Of a DNA stretch of 64,000 nucleotides, positions 48,059-58,822 are shown piece after piece. The position numbers and the translations under genes are program-made. The notes below the pieces were generated by a model, which saw only the letters and a list, made by a program, of their open reading frames with translations, did not search any database and had not been told where the DNA came from. The stretch is taken from positions 20,918,723 through 20,982,722 of the forward strand of contig CM070728.1 of assembly GCA_036346275.1 (NCBI GenBank), read 5' to 3'. The stretch is from Otatea glauca (Eukaryota; Streptophyta; Magnoliopsida; Poales; Poaceae). Numbering within the stretch: position 1 is the stretch's first letter; every line of letters begins with the position of its first letter.

Positions 48059-48392
48059 CCCTTGCTTAATTATTATTTTAGGTGGATGAGTTAGCGAGGC
48101 TTCGAGTCTCTTTCGTCGCAGGTTGCGGGATCTTCTTCGTCGTGTTCTATCTGGAGTTTATACCTTGTCGGTTGCTCATGGGTTGGATGGGCAAACTACA
48201 AGATATTGCTTCTTTTGCTGCTTTAATCTCTGAGTTGTAGCTTCTCTTTGTATATTAGTTTCCGCTGTAATTGTTTGTGGTGTGGTTGTGATTCCAATTG
48301 TTGTAAACATGTGAGTGCTAGCTACTGATCCAGGGAATAGCACAGTAATCACATGGAGGTTCCTGTTCATCAGAACGGGGTCTCACACACGT

Positions 48393-49214
48393 AGATAGGG
48401 GCAGTTTCCGGCCCAGGTCGAATTAAGGACCGAACTTAATGTTGTATAATCAGGTATATCAGTACAACCATAAGTGATAGTATGTGATGACCTTAGCCTA
48501 TTAAGTTACTTAAATTTAACTTTCCACATTGGAAGGTTAAAGTAGTACGAGCTTTCTGGGATGGATTACTCGAAGGGGTGCCCTCACTGAGGTGTTGGGA
48601 ATAACGCCTGCCGATACAATGGTGTACGCCTTACTATTACGATAAGTGAGACAATAAGGTGTATAACCATTGGTTGTACAGTGATTGTACAAATATCGTT
48701 TGCCGCCATAGTAAGGGTTTGTTGTCGCTGGGCTAGTGCAAAGTTAGGCCTAGGTATTGTAATGGTTAAGTTATGATCTCTCTGCACACCAAAGAAAGTG
48801 TGTTAATAGATTGGCAAAAGAGTTGGTCATGTCTTGTGGGTAAAATTGTATATCTTTACAGAGTTTAAAACTTTTCGAAAAGCTATTCCCGTGGTTATGA
48901 AAAACTTGGTGCACTGACACTAGTTAGAAGTTTTGATATTTTCAAAAAGGGTTGAATTGGAAATATTTGTTGGAAAATCTTTATTTCAGATTTTATACTA
49001 GGGATTGGCAAAAGGATGGTATAGTTTAAAATTTTCGAAAAGCTGTTCCCGTGGTTATGAAAAACTTGGTGCACCGACACTAGTTAGAAGTTTTGATATT
49101 TTCAAAAAGGGTTGAATTGGAAATATTTGTTGGAAAATATTTATTTCAGATTTTATACTAGGGATTGGCAAAAGGATGGTATGAAACTCGTAATCATGGA
49201 CGACCGTGAGTTGT
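48393..49214 (+). mobile_element. Tekay-like LTR C, second part
   Basis: Continues LTR C after the LARD. The sequence after CACGT (GTTTCCGG, GACCG, TTAGCCTATTAAGTT, AATGGTGTACGCCTTAC, CACACCAAAGAAAGTGTGTTAAT) runs parallel to LARD 36450-36850 but is clearly diverged. It is cut at 49214 by the chromovirus insertion, so its own 3' end and palindrome are missing. It contains a 161-bp tandem duplication. Confidence 0.7.
48862..49183. repeat. 161-bp tandem duplication in LTR C
   Basis: Two adjacent copies, starting AGTTTAAAACTTTTCG at 48862 and AGTTTAAAATTTTCG at 49023, with only a few differences. The duplication is recent relative to the divergence of LTR C. Confidence 0.9.
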
Positions 49215-52200
49215 TGTGAGACCCCGTTCTGATGAACAGGAACCTCCATGTGATTACTGTGCTATTCCCTGGATCAGTAGCTAGCACTCACATGTTTACA
49301 ACACTCGTATCAAATTCATACACGCAAACACACAGAAGAACTTACATTACTGTAATAATTATACAAAGTTTAGTACAAAATTAAACCATTTAACAGCGGA
49401 AACTAAAAGCGGAAAACCAAAAGGAAACTAAACTCCAAACAGCCTTGCGGTTGCCCACTAAACCCTCAGGCACTAACTAGGCAACCTAGAAGAGACTATC
49501 GTCGAAACTCCCGAGACCTGCCTGAAAGAAAGCGTCGTCTGGCAGATCGCAGTCTTCTTCCTCTGGGACAGCAGATGCAAGATTGAGTACATTGGTACTC
49601 AGCAAGACTTATATTGGTTCACAGATGCAAATAAATAATTATGCAGGTTGAGCAAATGACAGGCTATGGTTATGTTGCAGTTGCATGAAAACATTAAATA
49701 AATAAGCATAATAAATTGCAACAACGCATTTTAATAAAGCAATTGAAAGACAGAATCGTAAGCAAATATTCCAGATTTTCAACCCAGTCTACCCGACTGC
49801 ATATAACCCGTGTCGATCCTTTGAAACAAAAGATGGTTGGAAAACAGTTTCAAAAGCCCAACCCATTTTGGAATCACCAAAACTCTAGCATTGGGAGGAT
49901 TTTCCCAAGTGCCCATTACATGGGCGCGCTAATCGATCGATTTTTCACTCGCAGAGGTGTACACTTTACCCACAAGGAATGATCAACCTCTTTCGCCAGC
50001 CGCTTAACACACTTCCTTTGGTGTGTCGGCAAGGAGATCATACAAAGTCGTTACATTATCTAGACATGGCTTTACACCACCGGACGTTAACCTCGCCTCA
50101 AGACAGAGACACGCACCCAAGCCGTGGATCCACATTTTTCACACACACACCACGTCTCTGTCGAGGTAAGGCGACACCGTTGCATTGGTATGTAGAAACC
50201 CCTACTGACAGACTGACCGGACCGCTGTGCAATCTCCCGCCTTCCATAGATGCAAAGCCAAGTCTAAACAACTTATTAAGCTAAGACCCGCCCATACAAG
50301 CCCTTGTGGTTGCACGAAACATGGTTCTACAACATCCCATTTGCTCGGTCCTTAATCTGACACGGGCGATACTCCACCCTAGCTACGTGCAAATCCTTTT
50401 GCACAACCGGCTAGCGCCAAATAACCACCCGCGTCAAAACATAGTTTTGTTTGAGGGTTTTTAGCAACTTATCATCAACCAGTTCCCAAAAGATCATATG
50501 ACAGTTGAAAAGACTGAAAATACCAACGAGAGACTTAAGCAGGAATATTATTATGCTAGCGGTTATACCCAAACATGACATTAAGTATGTCTAGCTCAAA
50601 CTAAGGTTTACAAGGTTCACAAGTCCATACAGATTGAGACAAACCATAATTTACAGGATTAGCTACAGTTCTAACCCAAAATAGCACTTTTAGGGGGAAT
50701 TATCCGGATGCACTGTACATAAGCAAAAACAACATATAGTAGGTGAATTATCAGGCTCAACGTGATCAAGGAGTTGCTTGCCTTGCAAATCACTGTCAGG
50801 AATAAAATCTGGATCTGCAGAACAGTCTTCTTCTTCTTCGATGATGTCGGTCTCTACTCATTGCGAACAAGAAGAAAAAGAGGATATCAGCAAACTCCAA
50901 ATGGCAAAAGAAAATGCATGATAAACAGGTAAACACAATTTCGAATCAAACAGGCAACTGCTATTCAAGAAATATTCGAAATTAAACATCGAGTTATAGA
51001 TGCTAAAATTATTTTGAAAGAATTGATTGATCATTTGCTTCTTTGGAGAATGCTACACTCAAAGAAAACAGAGCTTCTCTGGTTTTTCTCAAAATTTCCA
51101 AGAAGAGAGCACCTGAAAAACTATATCATCTAGGGTTATAAACCTAACAAGATTGATGTGCATCAACTACAGAAATTAGAATGTAAGACTTGAATTAGCT
51201 AGTGAATACTTTAATTATAAAATATAACAACTTCTTTTAGCTTTTAAGGTTTGGATGAAACTTGAAAACTATTGCTGAAAAGGCTTGGTTGAATCCTAGA
51301 CTTAGCTACAAAACTGGCTAAGGAAAGAGGGCTAAATCACATCACTTAAGGTTATTACACTTATGAAAACTAAGCGAACCAAAGCTCTAAAACAGAATAT
51401 TTTTCTGGAATCTGGCAGAACAAACTTTGTTTATCATTTCTACACTATTCTTCCAAAATTTCTTACTTGGATGAGTTATTTTACCCATAGTTGAAAAAGC
51501 TTGATTGTTTCAATCATTCAGCAAAACATAAAAAGTAGACTTATTCCTTTAACTTGTTTTGCATACAAACCTTAACAAAATGACATTCTCTTCCCAGAAT
51601 CTACTAGATTATACTTTGTGAAGTACTTCTATACCATTTTTACATTCTTCCTTATTCATATAATCCATTTTATCATATGTTGAAAAGGGCTATATGAACA
51701 TAAAAACTAACTTATAACCTTTCAATTTTTCATTTTCATTCATTACTAAACTATTCAACATCTTTTATCCATTTTCTTCCTGAAATCAGGGCATGGTCTT
51801 AAAAACATTTTAAAAGTGAATTTGAGTTATTTTGAACTTGTTCATAGCCAATTACATCTATTTTGGTTATAACTAGTATTGTTTTTCTTAATTGAACAAC
51901 TATCACAAATACTTTTCCCTAAGTATTTTCACATGAGCAACTCCCCATGATACATACCTAAATAGAATGAACTTTTAAACATTCAAACTTTGGTCCTATC
52001 TTTCATTTACTCAATTTCATTTTTCATGCTTAATATTCATTTTTAAGTAGACATGATATATAATAAGGTATCATGAAAACATTTTGTTTATTTGGAATAC
52101 TCATAACTCAGAGACTCAACAAAAACTTACTTTTCCTTAATTGGATCATCCCAAAAATATTTTATTCATAACACCCTATTTACACTTAAGCTTCTCTTTA

Positions 52201-54179
52201 ATTTTTCCTAAATCCACATTTTACTCATATACAGAAATTTTTATATATTCAGAAACTACAGAATTTTATACGAATTTAGAAACTAGTTTCACTCAATTTG
52301 GCAGATGATTCAAAAGTTACAAGCGTTTGAATTTTGGCCGGTTTCTGAAAATCAACTGAAATTGCCAAAATACGCTCATTACGTAAAAACGGCTTTCGCT
52401 TGCGCCAAAATTGGGTTCAAACCTGCGGCCTCGACATCCGGTCCCATCGCCGGTGACCCAGCAGCAGGCACCGGGACTCTTGCTCGCCGCCGGCGAACTA
52501 GCTCCGCCGCGGCGAAATGGCCAGCACCATGGGCACCAGCACACCCGTGCGCACCCATGGGTGGTATCCATTCGCCGGGAGGTGGCCGGGAAGGTGGACG
52601 CCACCGTGAGGGTGCGGCGGCGCCATGGCTGCGACGGCGAAACCTCGACTAACGACTACCATTCCGGTGAACTAGGGCTAGGCGAGCTACAGTGACCCTA
52701 GGGGATTCGAACTCACCGGATGGTCGGGTGGAGGAAGCTTGCACCGAAGCCGCCACCGCGCGCCGGCCGTGAGGAAGAAGAACGGCGGCGCGCGGCGCCA
52801 CGAGCAAAAAGAAACCAAAATAGCGTGTGATCAGTAAACCTGGGGCACTCAGGATGCTTCGGGTGGAATCGATTCGATGGATTGAGGGAGAACTCACCCG
52901 ATTCGACGATTTCCCCTCTTTTCGGGTTCTTGCGGACGAACGGGAAAATGACGCCTTGAGGCTCTCTACCGACAAAATGGAAAGGTGAGGTGTGCGAGGG
53001 CACGCCGACGCAAGTGCCGAGCTTAAAGCCAACCAAGATGATCACAATCGCGGTTTGGGATGCACTGCATCGGTCGGCTTCGCCTTTGTGCTGAGTGCAA
53101 CCCGAGCTCGAGCTCGCTCGAAACGGCTCACCGGATCAAGTAGGCACAGCGAGGAGGAGGTGGCCGCGACGTGGAGGTCGAGCTGCACGGACGGGAGTGT
53201 GATGGCCGGCGCGAAGGCGGCGGAAGTCGCGACTCGCTCGACCGTGGAGAAGAAAGGAAGAGCAAAACGCATGTGAGACCGACATGTGGGACCGGGGCCC
53301 ACTGGCAGTGAGACAGCCTCGCCACACTGAACAGCTCGTCAATGAGTCAACAGGGCGGGCCCATTTGTCGTGAAATAACGATTTTAATGTGACAAGACAG
53401 AACGGGAAAGCTCTAGATTTCAGATTTGTTTAAGCTATAAACTAATCCCAGATTTTCTCACACTTTTTGAATAAGTCTCACTGAGAGTCACACGTCTACT
53501 GCAAAATTTTGAGACAAAAACTCCTTTTGGCAATTTATTAAAATTCGACACTGCACTGGTTCTAAATTTCGTTTTCGGTTTTGATTTAATTACAGGTTCA
53601 TTCTCCAGGATCTATTTTTGAGACTTTTTGGAGAGGTTCAAATCCTTATAATTGGATCACTGTAAAATTTTGAAATCAAAAACACAAGCCATTATTTTAT
53701 AAAAATTCTGACAATCGTTTTCCTTACATTCTGGACCCACTGTATTTGAATTTTTAAGAGGCTTATTTCAGTTCATTTAATTATAAAAATTTTACCAATG
53801 GTGAATCATATCTCCAGGGATTTATATAAATTTTCTTGGCTTTTCATGACATTGGTTATTTTTCTTCCTACTTTTTGATTCACTGTTTTTAGCCAAAAAG
53901 TAGATACATATTTTATTTATCTTGACCCTAAGTTTATAAAAATTCTACTCACTGGTAAAACATTATGACAAGCTTAACTAAGACTCATGGTAAAATTTTC
54001 TAAATTTTATTTTCATCTTTTTACCTTTTTCTTTGTTTTTCCCTTTTTATTAAATCTTTTCACATAACACAAAGTCTAAGAAATTCTAATTGGAGCAAAT
54101 AATACCTAGAATTTCAGAACCATTTATATTAAAGCTTAAACTGTTTATTTTTCACTGTTCCAATTTTCAGGTCGTTACA
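49215..54179 (-). repeat. Chromovirus 3' LTR, 4,965 bp
   Basis: On the minus strand it starts TGTAACGACCTGAAAATTGG at 54179 and ends GGGGTCTCACA at 49215. The GC-rich promoter block is at about 53340-52410, and the remainder is AT-rich. The last 1.2 kb (49215-50450) closely resembles the end of the LARD LTR. Frames in the GC-rich block (52305-53342) lie on both strands and are not genes. Confidence 0.92.
49584..49601. repeat. Conserved LTR palindrome (chromovirus 3' LTR)
   Basis: TGAGTAC-ATTG-GTACTCA, the same 7-bp arms as the LARD with a different 4-base loop, about 370 bp from the LTR end. Confidence 0.8.
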
Positions 54180-54181
54180 GA

Positions 54182-54193
54182 TCCACCCCCCTT
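54182..54193 (-). promoter_or_regulatory. Polypurine tract (chromovirus)
   Basis: Minus-strand AAGGGGGGTGGA two bases before the 3' LTR start, preceded by GGGGGCGAGATTTCTGT. It is almost the same as the LARD tract. Confidence 0.88.
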
Positions 54194-54241
54194 ACAGAAA
54201 TCTCGCCCCCGGGATTTGACAGGCTAAAAGGAAAAAGGGGT

Positions 54242-54665
54242 TTAAAAGAAATCCGGGAATTCTTCCCTAAGGCGATCCTCTCGCTCCCATGTCGCTTCCT
54301 CTTCCGAATGATTACTCCATTGCACTTTTAGCATCTTATGGGCTTTATTTCGAGTATGGCGCTCCGCTTCTTCAAGAATTTTCACCGACGCCTTGTAGGT
54401 TAAGTCAGTCAAGATCAAGATCTTCCAACTGGGTAAGTTCAGTCGGAACACGGAGACACTTCTTCAGTTGCGACACATGGAAAACGTTATGCACACTGGA
54501 TAACTGAGTAGGCAACTTCAATCTATATGCCTTCTCTCCCATTTTCTCCAGGATGCAATAAGGTCCAATATACCGAGGAGCGAGCTTGCCTCGAACCTGG
54601 AATCGACGAACTCCGCGAAGAGGCGAAACTTTAAGGTAAACATAATCGCCAACCTCAAAGCTCAA
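54242..54665 (-). CDS. Integrase C-terminal part and chromodomain (end of polyprotein)
   Basis: Two overlapping open pieces (54665-54405 and 54451-54242) that need one frame change. The first has VGDYVYLKVSPLRGVRRF and GKLAPRYIGPYCILEKMG, the integrase GPF/GPY-type module. The second has VKILEEAERHTRNKAHKMLK and VQWSNHSEEEATWEREDRLR, a classical chromodomain with the conserved W and EATWE motif, ending EFPDFF and a stop. Chromodomains on integrase tether chromoviruses to modified histones and can direct insertion into heterochromatin. This fits the nested location, but the targeting here is inferred. Confidence 0.88.
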
Positions 54666-54754
54666 GTCACGTCGACGAGTGTCGGCATAACTCTTTTGGC
54701 GAGATTGAGCTTCCTCAACCGGCTTCGATTAAATCCACTTGCTCTTGGGCTTCA

Positions 54755-55871
54755 TTAATCAAATCGGGACCAAGAACCGTCTTTCACCCACGGACGGAAA
54801 AGTGGTGTTCGACATTTTCTTCCATAAAGCGCCTCAAATGGCGACATCTGCAGACTAGCTTGAAAGCTATTGTTGTAAGAAAACTCTGCAAATGCGAGGC
54901 ACTTCTCCCAATTCGTGCTATAAGACAGCACACAAGCCCGCAACATGTCTTCAAGAGTCTGATTTGTTCTTTCAGTCTGCCCATCAGTCTGTGGATGGTA
55001 GGCAGAACCGAATTTCAAATTGGTTCCCAACAATTTGTGCATTGTTCTCTAAATGAGATGTGAACTGTGATCCACGGTCAGACACAATCGTCTTCGGGAC
55101 ACCATGCAAGCGCACAATATTTGAAACATAGAGCTCTGCCAATTTAACTTTAGAGTCTCTAGTCTTGACAGGAACAAAATGAGCCACCTTCGTCAACCTG
55201 TCGACAATAACCCAAATGGAATCACTCCCCTTCTGGGTTCGAGGAAGACCAGTAATGAAATCCATACTGATATCATCCCACTTCCATTCTGGAACTTGCA
55301 ATGGCTGAAGAAGTCCAGCTGGACGTTGATGTTCAGCCTTAACTCGTTGACATACATCACACTTTGCGACATATTCAGCGACATCTTTCTTCATACCGGG
55401 CCACCAATATTCCTTCTTAAGATCCTGGTACATCTTTGTACTACCAGGATGAATAGATAATGGTGACTCATGAATTTCTGTCAAAATCAGCTTCTTGATC
55501 TCCGGATCATTCGGCACATATATTCGAGTTCCTCTCATGATTATCCCATCAGGGCTTTCTAAGAACTCAGAATCCGTGCCTTCTTTCAACTGATTCCGAA
55601 TCTCAACAACTGCTTCATCTTTAAACTGTGCAGTTTTAATTTGACTTTTCAGAGTCGGCTGCAACTGCAGAGCGGCCACATAACCACTTTCAACTACATT
55701 CGGATTGAGCTTCTGAAATTCACGAACTAACTCAGACTGATTTGAACCCAACATACAATAAAGCTTGCGGCTAAGAGCATCGGCCACAACATTGGCTTTG
55801 CCAGGATGGTAGTGAATGCCGAGATCATAGTCTTTGATTAGCTCTAGCCATCTTCTTTGTCTCAGATTCAA
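54755..55871 (-). CDS. RNase H end and integrase (zinc finger plus DDE core)
   Basis: Read 55871 to 54755. The end of RNase H ([33 protein letters not shown]) leads into the integrase HHCC finger ([34 protein letters not shown]). The catalytic core follows: first Asp in [12 protein letters not shown] (about 55265), second Asp in [13 protein letters not shown] (about 55075), Glu in [15 protein letters not shown] (about 54970). All three catalytic acids are present. One frame change near 55050 splits the core between the second Asp and the Glu, and further changes follow near 54780, so the protein is broken as read. Confidence 0.9.
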
Positions 55872-56634
55872 ATCTGGTGAGTAAAGAAATATTTGAGACT
55901 CTTGTGGTCAGTGTAAATCTCTGTTATGTTTCCAATGAGATAGTGCCACCAGATTTTAAGGGCGTGCACCACTGCAGCTAGCTCTAGGTCATGTGTGGGA
56001 TAATTCTGCTCATGAGGACGGAGTTGTCGAGAAGCATAGCGACAACCCTACCCCCTCTGCATCAACACACAACCCAGCCGTGAAGCGATGCATCACAAGA
56101 CACTTCAAAACTCTTATGAATATCCGCAAGATGAGCACCGAGCGGATGTTAACTTTTCCTTCGCTTTTGAAAACTTTCCTCACAACCAGAGTCCACTCAA
56201 ACTTCTTTTCCTTTTCGTAAGCCGAGTCAATGGTGACCGCAATCTTAGAAAAGTTTTCAATGAACCGGCGATAATAACCGGCGAAGCCTAGAAAACTCCG
56301 AATCTTTGGCACTGATTGCGGCCTTTCCCAAGCCAACACTGCTTCTACTTTACTTGGGTCGACGGCAACTCCGCCTTCTGACAGAACATGCCCCAGAAAA
56401 GCGACTTCTTTCAACCAGAACTCACATTTCTCAAATTTGGCATACAATTTGTTCTCCCGAAGTTTATCAAGGACCAAGCGCAAATGTTGCCTATGTTCTT
56501 CCTCACTCTTGGAATAAATGAGGATGTCATCTATAAAAACCACCACAAACTTATCTAAATACTCCATAAAGACTTTGTTCATTAGGTTCATGAAGCTTCG
56601 GAGCATTTGTCATCCGAACGACATTACGGTGTAT
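55872..56634 (-). CDS. Reverse transcriptase (palm/thumb) and RNase H
   Basis: Frame 56606-56010 carries the RT active-site motif [18 protein letters not shown] (FIDD at about 56530) and the thumb ([38 protein letters not shown]). The RNase H region continues in another frame (about 56050-55880) with [20 protein letters not shown] and [12 protein letters not shown], then loses one base before DLNLRQRRW. It copies element RNA into DNA. Two frame changes make this part discontinuous. Confidence 0.9.
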
Positions 56635-57966
56635 TCAAATAAACCATAACGCGTCGTGAGGGCGGTCTTTGAATGTCCAAGGTCTGATTTTTAATTGAAA
56701 ATATCCCAATTTCAAATCTATCTTGGAGAAGACTTGCGCCCCATTCAACTGATCAAACAGATCATCTATCCGGGGAAGCAGATACTTATTTTTAATAGTC
56801 ACTTCATTTAAGGCACGATAGTCTACGCACATACGCAGACTATTGTCCTTTTTCTTCACAAACAAAACCGGACTCCCCCAGGGTGAAGAACTGGGACGAA
56901 TGAACCCCTTATCAAGCTGTTCTTTAAGTTGCTTTTTCAATTCTACCAATTCATTTGGAGGCATCCGATATGGTCGTTTTGATATTGGTGCAGTTCCCGG
57001 CACCAAATCAATAACAAACTCCATATCGCGATCCGGAGGCACTCCCGGCAATTCAGCAGGAAAAACATCCGAAAATTCACTAACGACTGCCACTTCTTTT
57101 AAACTAGAAACAGATGCAGAATACCAGACTGTCTGAGGTGTTGAACTTTCAGTACTTGAGGTAAATTCTACATGCACCCCCTCTTGATTTTCAAGGGTTA
57201 TGGATCGCTTAGCACAATCTATGCAACCCTTACTTTTAGCTAACCAATCCATGCCCAGAATCACATCCAAACCAGATGTTTCTATCATAATGAGATCAGC
57301 ATAAAACATAACCCCATTGATCTCTATGCCAACCCCAGAACAGAAACTAGTACCTCTAATAGTAGCTCCACGTGATTGCACAATCATATGAACAGGCAAA
57401 AGAGAGACCTCCAAATTGTGTTGCTCAGAAAACTTCTCTGAGATGAAAGAATGAGAAGCTCCTAAATCGAATAAAACCAAGGTAGGAATAGATTGCACGG
57501 GAAACATACCAAGCACGACATCTGGCGCGTCTTGCTCCTCCTCAGTCGTCACGTGATGAAGACGCCCCACATTACCACCTTGAGTAGGTGGTGGAGCCGA
57601 TCCTTGTGATTGCCGCTTCGCCCCATCTTGTGAGCGGCCCTGAGCTTGAGGTCGCTGTCCAGCCTTCTTCTTAGGACAAGCGTTGGCGTAGTGCCCACGC
57701 TCGTTGCAATGAAAGCAAGTAACATTAGCGGCTTGTTTCAACAACAAAGACCGATCTCGGTTCTGCGCCTCGATGGATCGGCGATGCGATGATCGCCGAA
57801 CAAAGCGAGAGTCTCGACTCAACCCGCTGAACCTGACGCTGGACCCTTTGGGCCTGGATCGGTGGTGGTCGACGAACATTAGTCGACTGCCACCCTGGTG
57901 ATCGAGACGATCCAGCTCCAGTGGAACTACGCGCAAGCCACTTGCGCTTTCGGCTTTCCAGTACAT
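56635..57966 (-). CDS. gag zinc knuckle, protease and RT N-terminal part
   Basis: Read 57966 to 56635. From about 57730 there is the CCHC knuckle [15 protein letters not shown], then a Q-rich linker and the aspartic protease around [16 protein letters not shown] (about 57470), where family members have [20 protein letters not shown] is the typical flap-side motif. RT begins with [20 protein letters not shown] and [20 protein letters not shown]. The palm motif reads [13 protein letters not shown] where DLRSGYHQ is usual. The frame then shifts after KIRP. Both Ser-to-Leu changes would come from a single C-to-T. The protease change hits the active-site triad, so this copy is probably inactive if the read is right. 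Confidence 0.88.
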   Translation of the reverse strand: MYWKAESASGLRVVPLELDRLDHQGGSRLMFVDHHRSRPKGSSVRFSGLSRDSRFVRRSSHRRSIEAQNRDRSLLLKQAANVTCFHCNERGHYANACPKKKAGQRPQAQGRSQDGAKRQSQGSAPPPTQGGNVGRLHHVTTEEEQDAPDVVLGMFPVQSIPTLVLFDLGASHSFISEKFSEQHNLEVSLLPVHMIVQSRGATIRGTSFCSGVGIEINGVMFYADLIMIETSGLDVILGMDWLAKSKGCIDCAKRSITLENQEGVHVEFTSSTESSTPQTVWYSASVSSLKEVAVVSEFSDVFPAELPGVPPDRDMEFVIDLVPGTAPISKRPYRMPPNELVELKKQLKEQLDKGFIRPSSSPWGSPVLFVKKKDNSLRMCVDYRALNEVTIKNKYLLPRIDDLFDQLNGAQVFSKIDLKLGYFQLKIRPWTFKDRPHDALWFI

Positions 57967-58129
57967 TGCGGCTACCGTGTTCCACCCTCACCGCTTTATC
58001 AATGAGGGTCTGGAAGTCATCGATGTCTTGAGCAACCAAAGCCCACTTAATCTCCTCATTCAGACTTTCCCGAAACCTTTCAATTCTTCTCGCCTCATCA
58101 GCTACTTCATATGTGGCATATCTGGATAG
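57725..58129 (-). CDS. gag C-terminal linker, out of frame with its neighbours
   Basis: After the internal stop at 58130-58132 the gag frame resumes as LSRYA... and continues through the 58039-57725 frame ([20 protein letters not shown], then [12 protein letters not shown]). A frame change is needed to reach the zinc knuckle in the 57966 frame. The sequence is typical of the basic linker between capsid and nucleocapsid in grass gypsy Gag. Confidence 0.72.
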   Translation of the reverse strand, partial: LSRYATYEVADEARRIERFRESLNEEIKWALVAQDIDDFQTLIDKAVRVEHGSRNVLESRKRKWLARSSTGAGSSRSPGWQSTNVRRPPPIQAQRVQRQVQRVESRLSLCSAIIASPIHRGAEPRSVFVVETSR

Positions 58130-58822
58130 CTAAATGAAGCGATGCAGGTACTCCATCACTGACATTGACCCCTGCTTTAGGTCCAAAAACTCCCGCTTTT
58201 TCACCTCAATCACACTAGCTAGGATGTGAGTGCGGCGAAAAGCAGCCCTGAACTCTGGCCATAAGACCACTCGACCTTCAGGCAGCACTGCTTGGTAATT
58301 CTCCCACCAAACTGCTGCGGTTCCCTGCAGCTGATAGGAGGCATACAGGACTTTCTCTCTATCATCACACTGTGCAATGGCCAACTTGCTCTCCATAGCT
58401 CTCAACCAGTCATCAGCATCAAGAGGCTCGACAGTAGGAGAGAAAACTGGTGGTTGTGTCCTTAGGAATTCACCCAACTTAGACACCTGAGGTGCTCCAC
58501 CATTCCCCCCACGAACCACATTCTGAGGCGCCGTATTCTGGGCTATCTGCTGAAGCAACAGGGCATTCGCCTGCCTTCCTTGCTCGATCATAGCCAGGAC
58601 TTGTGCCATCGTAGGCGGCTGCGGCAACTGATCCTCCGGAATATCCCCTTGAGCAGGCGGCGGATCCGGAACATCATGGCGAGCAACTCGTGAAGCAGAG
58701 GCCCGCATTGTAGGATGCTGAGGATTCGGTTGGGCTGGCGTGGAAACATTTGCTCTAGGATCATGAGCGTCCTGAGCCGCGCCAGACCCCAAAATTTGGC
58801 TGAGGGATCTTGTCGACCTCAT
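58130..58822 (-). CDS. gag N-terminal and capsid region, ends at an internal stop
   Basis: Starts MRSTRSLSQILGSGAAQ at 58822. A Pro/Gln-rich N-terminus, a helix with IEQGRQANALLLQQIAQNTA and the retrotransposon Gag domain follow: MESKLAIAQCDDREKVLYAS, GTAAVWWENYQAVL, EFRAAFRRTHI, REFLDLKQGSMSVMEYLHRF. The frame ends in TAG at 58130-58132, but the next codons read LSRYA, where relatives continue Q-LSRYAP. So the stop most simply replaces a CAG codon. Gag forms the particle that packages element RNA; the LARD RNA could use it in trans (inference). Confidence 0.9.
   Translation of the reverse strand: MRSTRSLSQILGSGAAQDAHDPRANVSTPAQPNPQHPTMRASASRVARHDVPDPPPAQGDIPEDQLPQPPTMAQVLAMIEQGRQANALLLQQIAQNTAPQNVVRGGNGGAPQVSKLGEFLRTQPPVFSPTVEPLDADDWLRAMESKLAIAQCDDREKVLYASYQLQGTAAVWWENYQAVLPEGRVVLWPEFRAAFRRTHILASVIEVKKREFLDLKQGSMSVMEYLHRFI

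Larger units (their letters stand above)
32205..48387 (+). mobile_element. Intact LARD-like LTR retrotransposon, 16.2 kb, non-coding interior
   Basis: Two long direct LTRs (32205-37613 and 42973-48387) begin TGTAACATCCC and end GGGGTCTCACA. The 5-bp target duplication CACGT is exact (32200-32204 and 48388-48392). A tRNA-iMet primer site follows the left LTR, and a polypurine tract precedes the right LTR. The 5,359-bp interior has no gag, protease, RT, RNase H, integrase or chromodomain that I can find in any frame. Long LTRs with a long non-coding interior define LARDs (large retrotransposon derivatives). LTR ends, primer site and polypurine context match the coding Tekay chromovirus at 49215-64000, so it is probably mobilised by that lineage. 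It sits inside LTR C in the same orientation. Confidence 0.9.
42973..48387 (+). repeat. LARD 3' LTR, 5,415 bp
   Basis: Near-identical to the 5' LTR in its AT-rich parts (for example 34260-36000 against 45040-46780 shows only a handful of changes). It differs by many small changes in the GC-rich promoter block (33190-33990 against 43960-44790). A TATA-like box is retained at 44200. Confidence 0.92.

Noticed and set aside
52305..53342. Several 60-130 codon frames near the chromovirus LTR promoter block
   Set aside because: They overlap on both strands within the LTR; they are GC-rich by-products, not a host gene.
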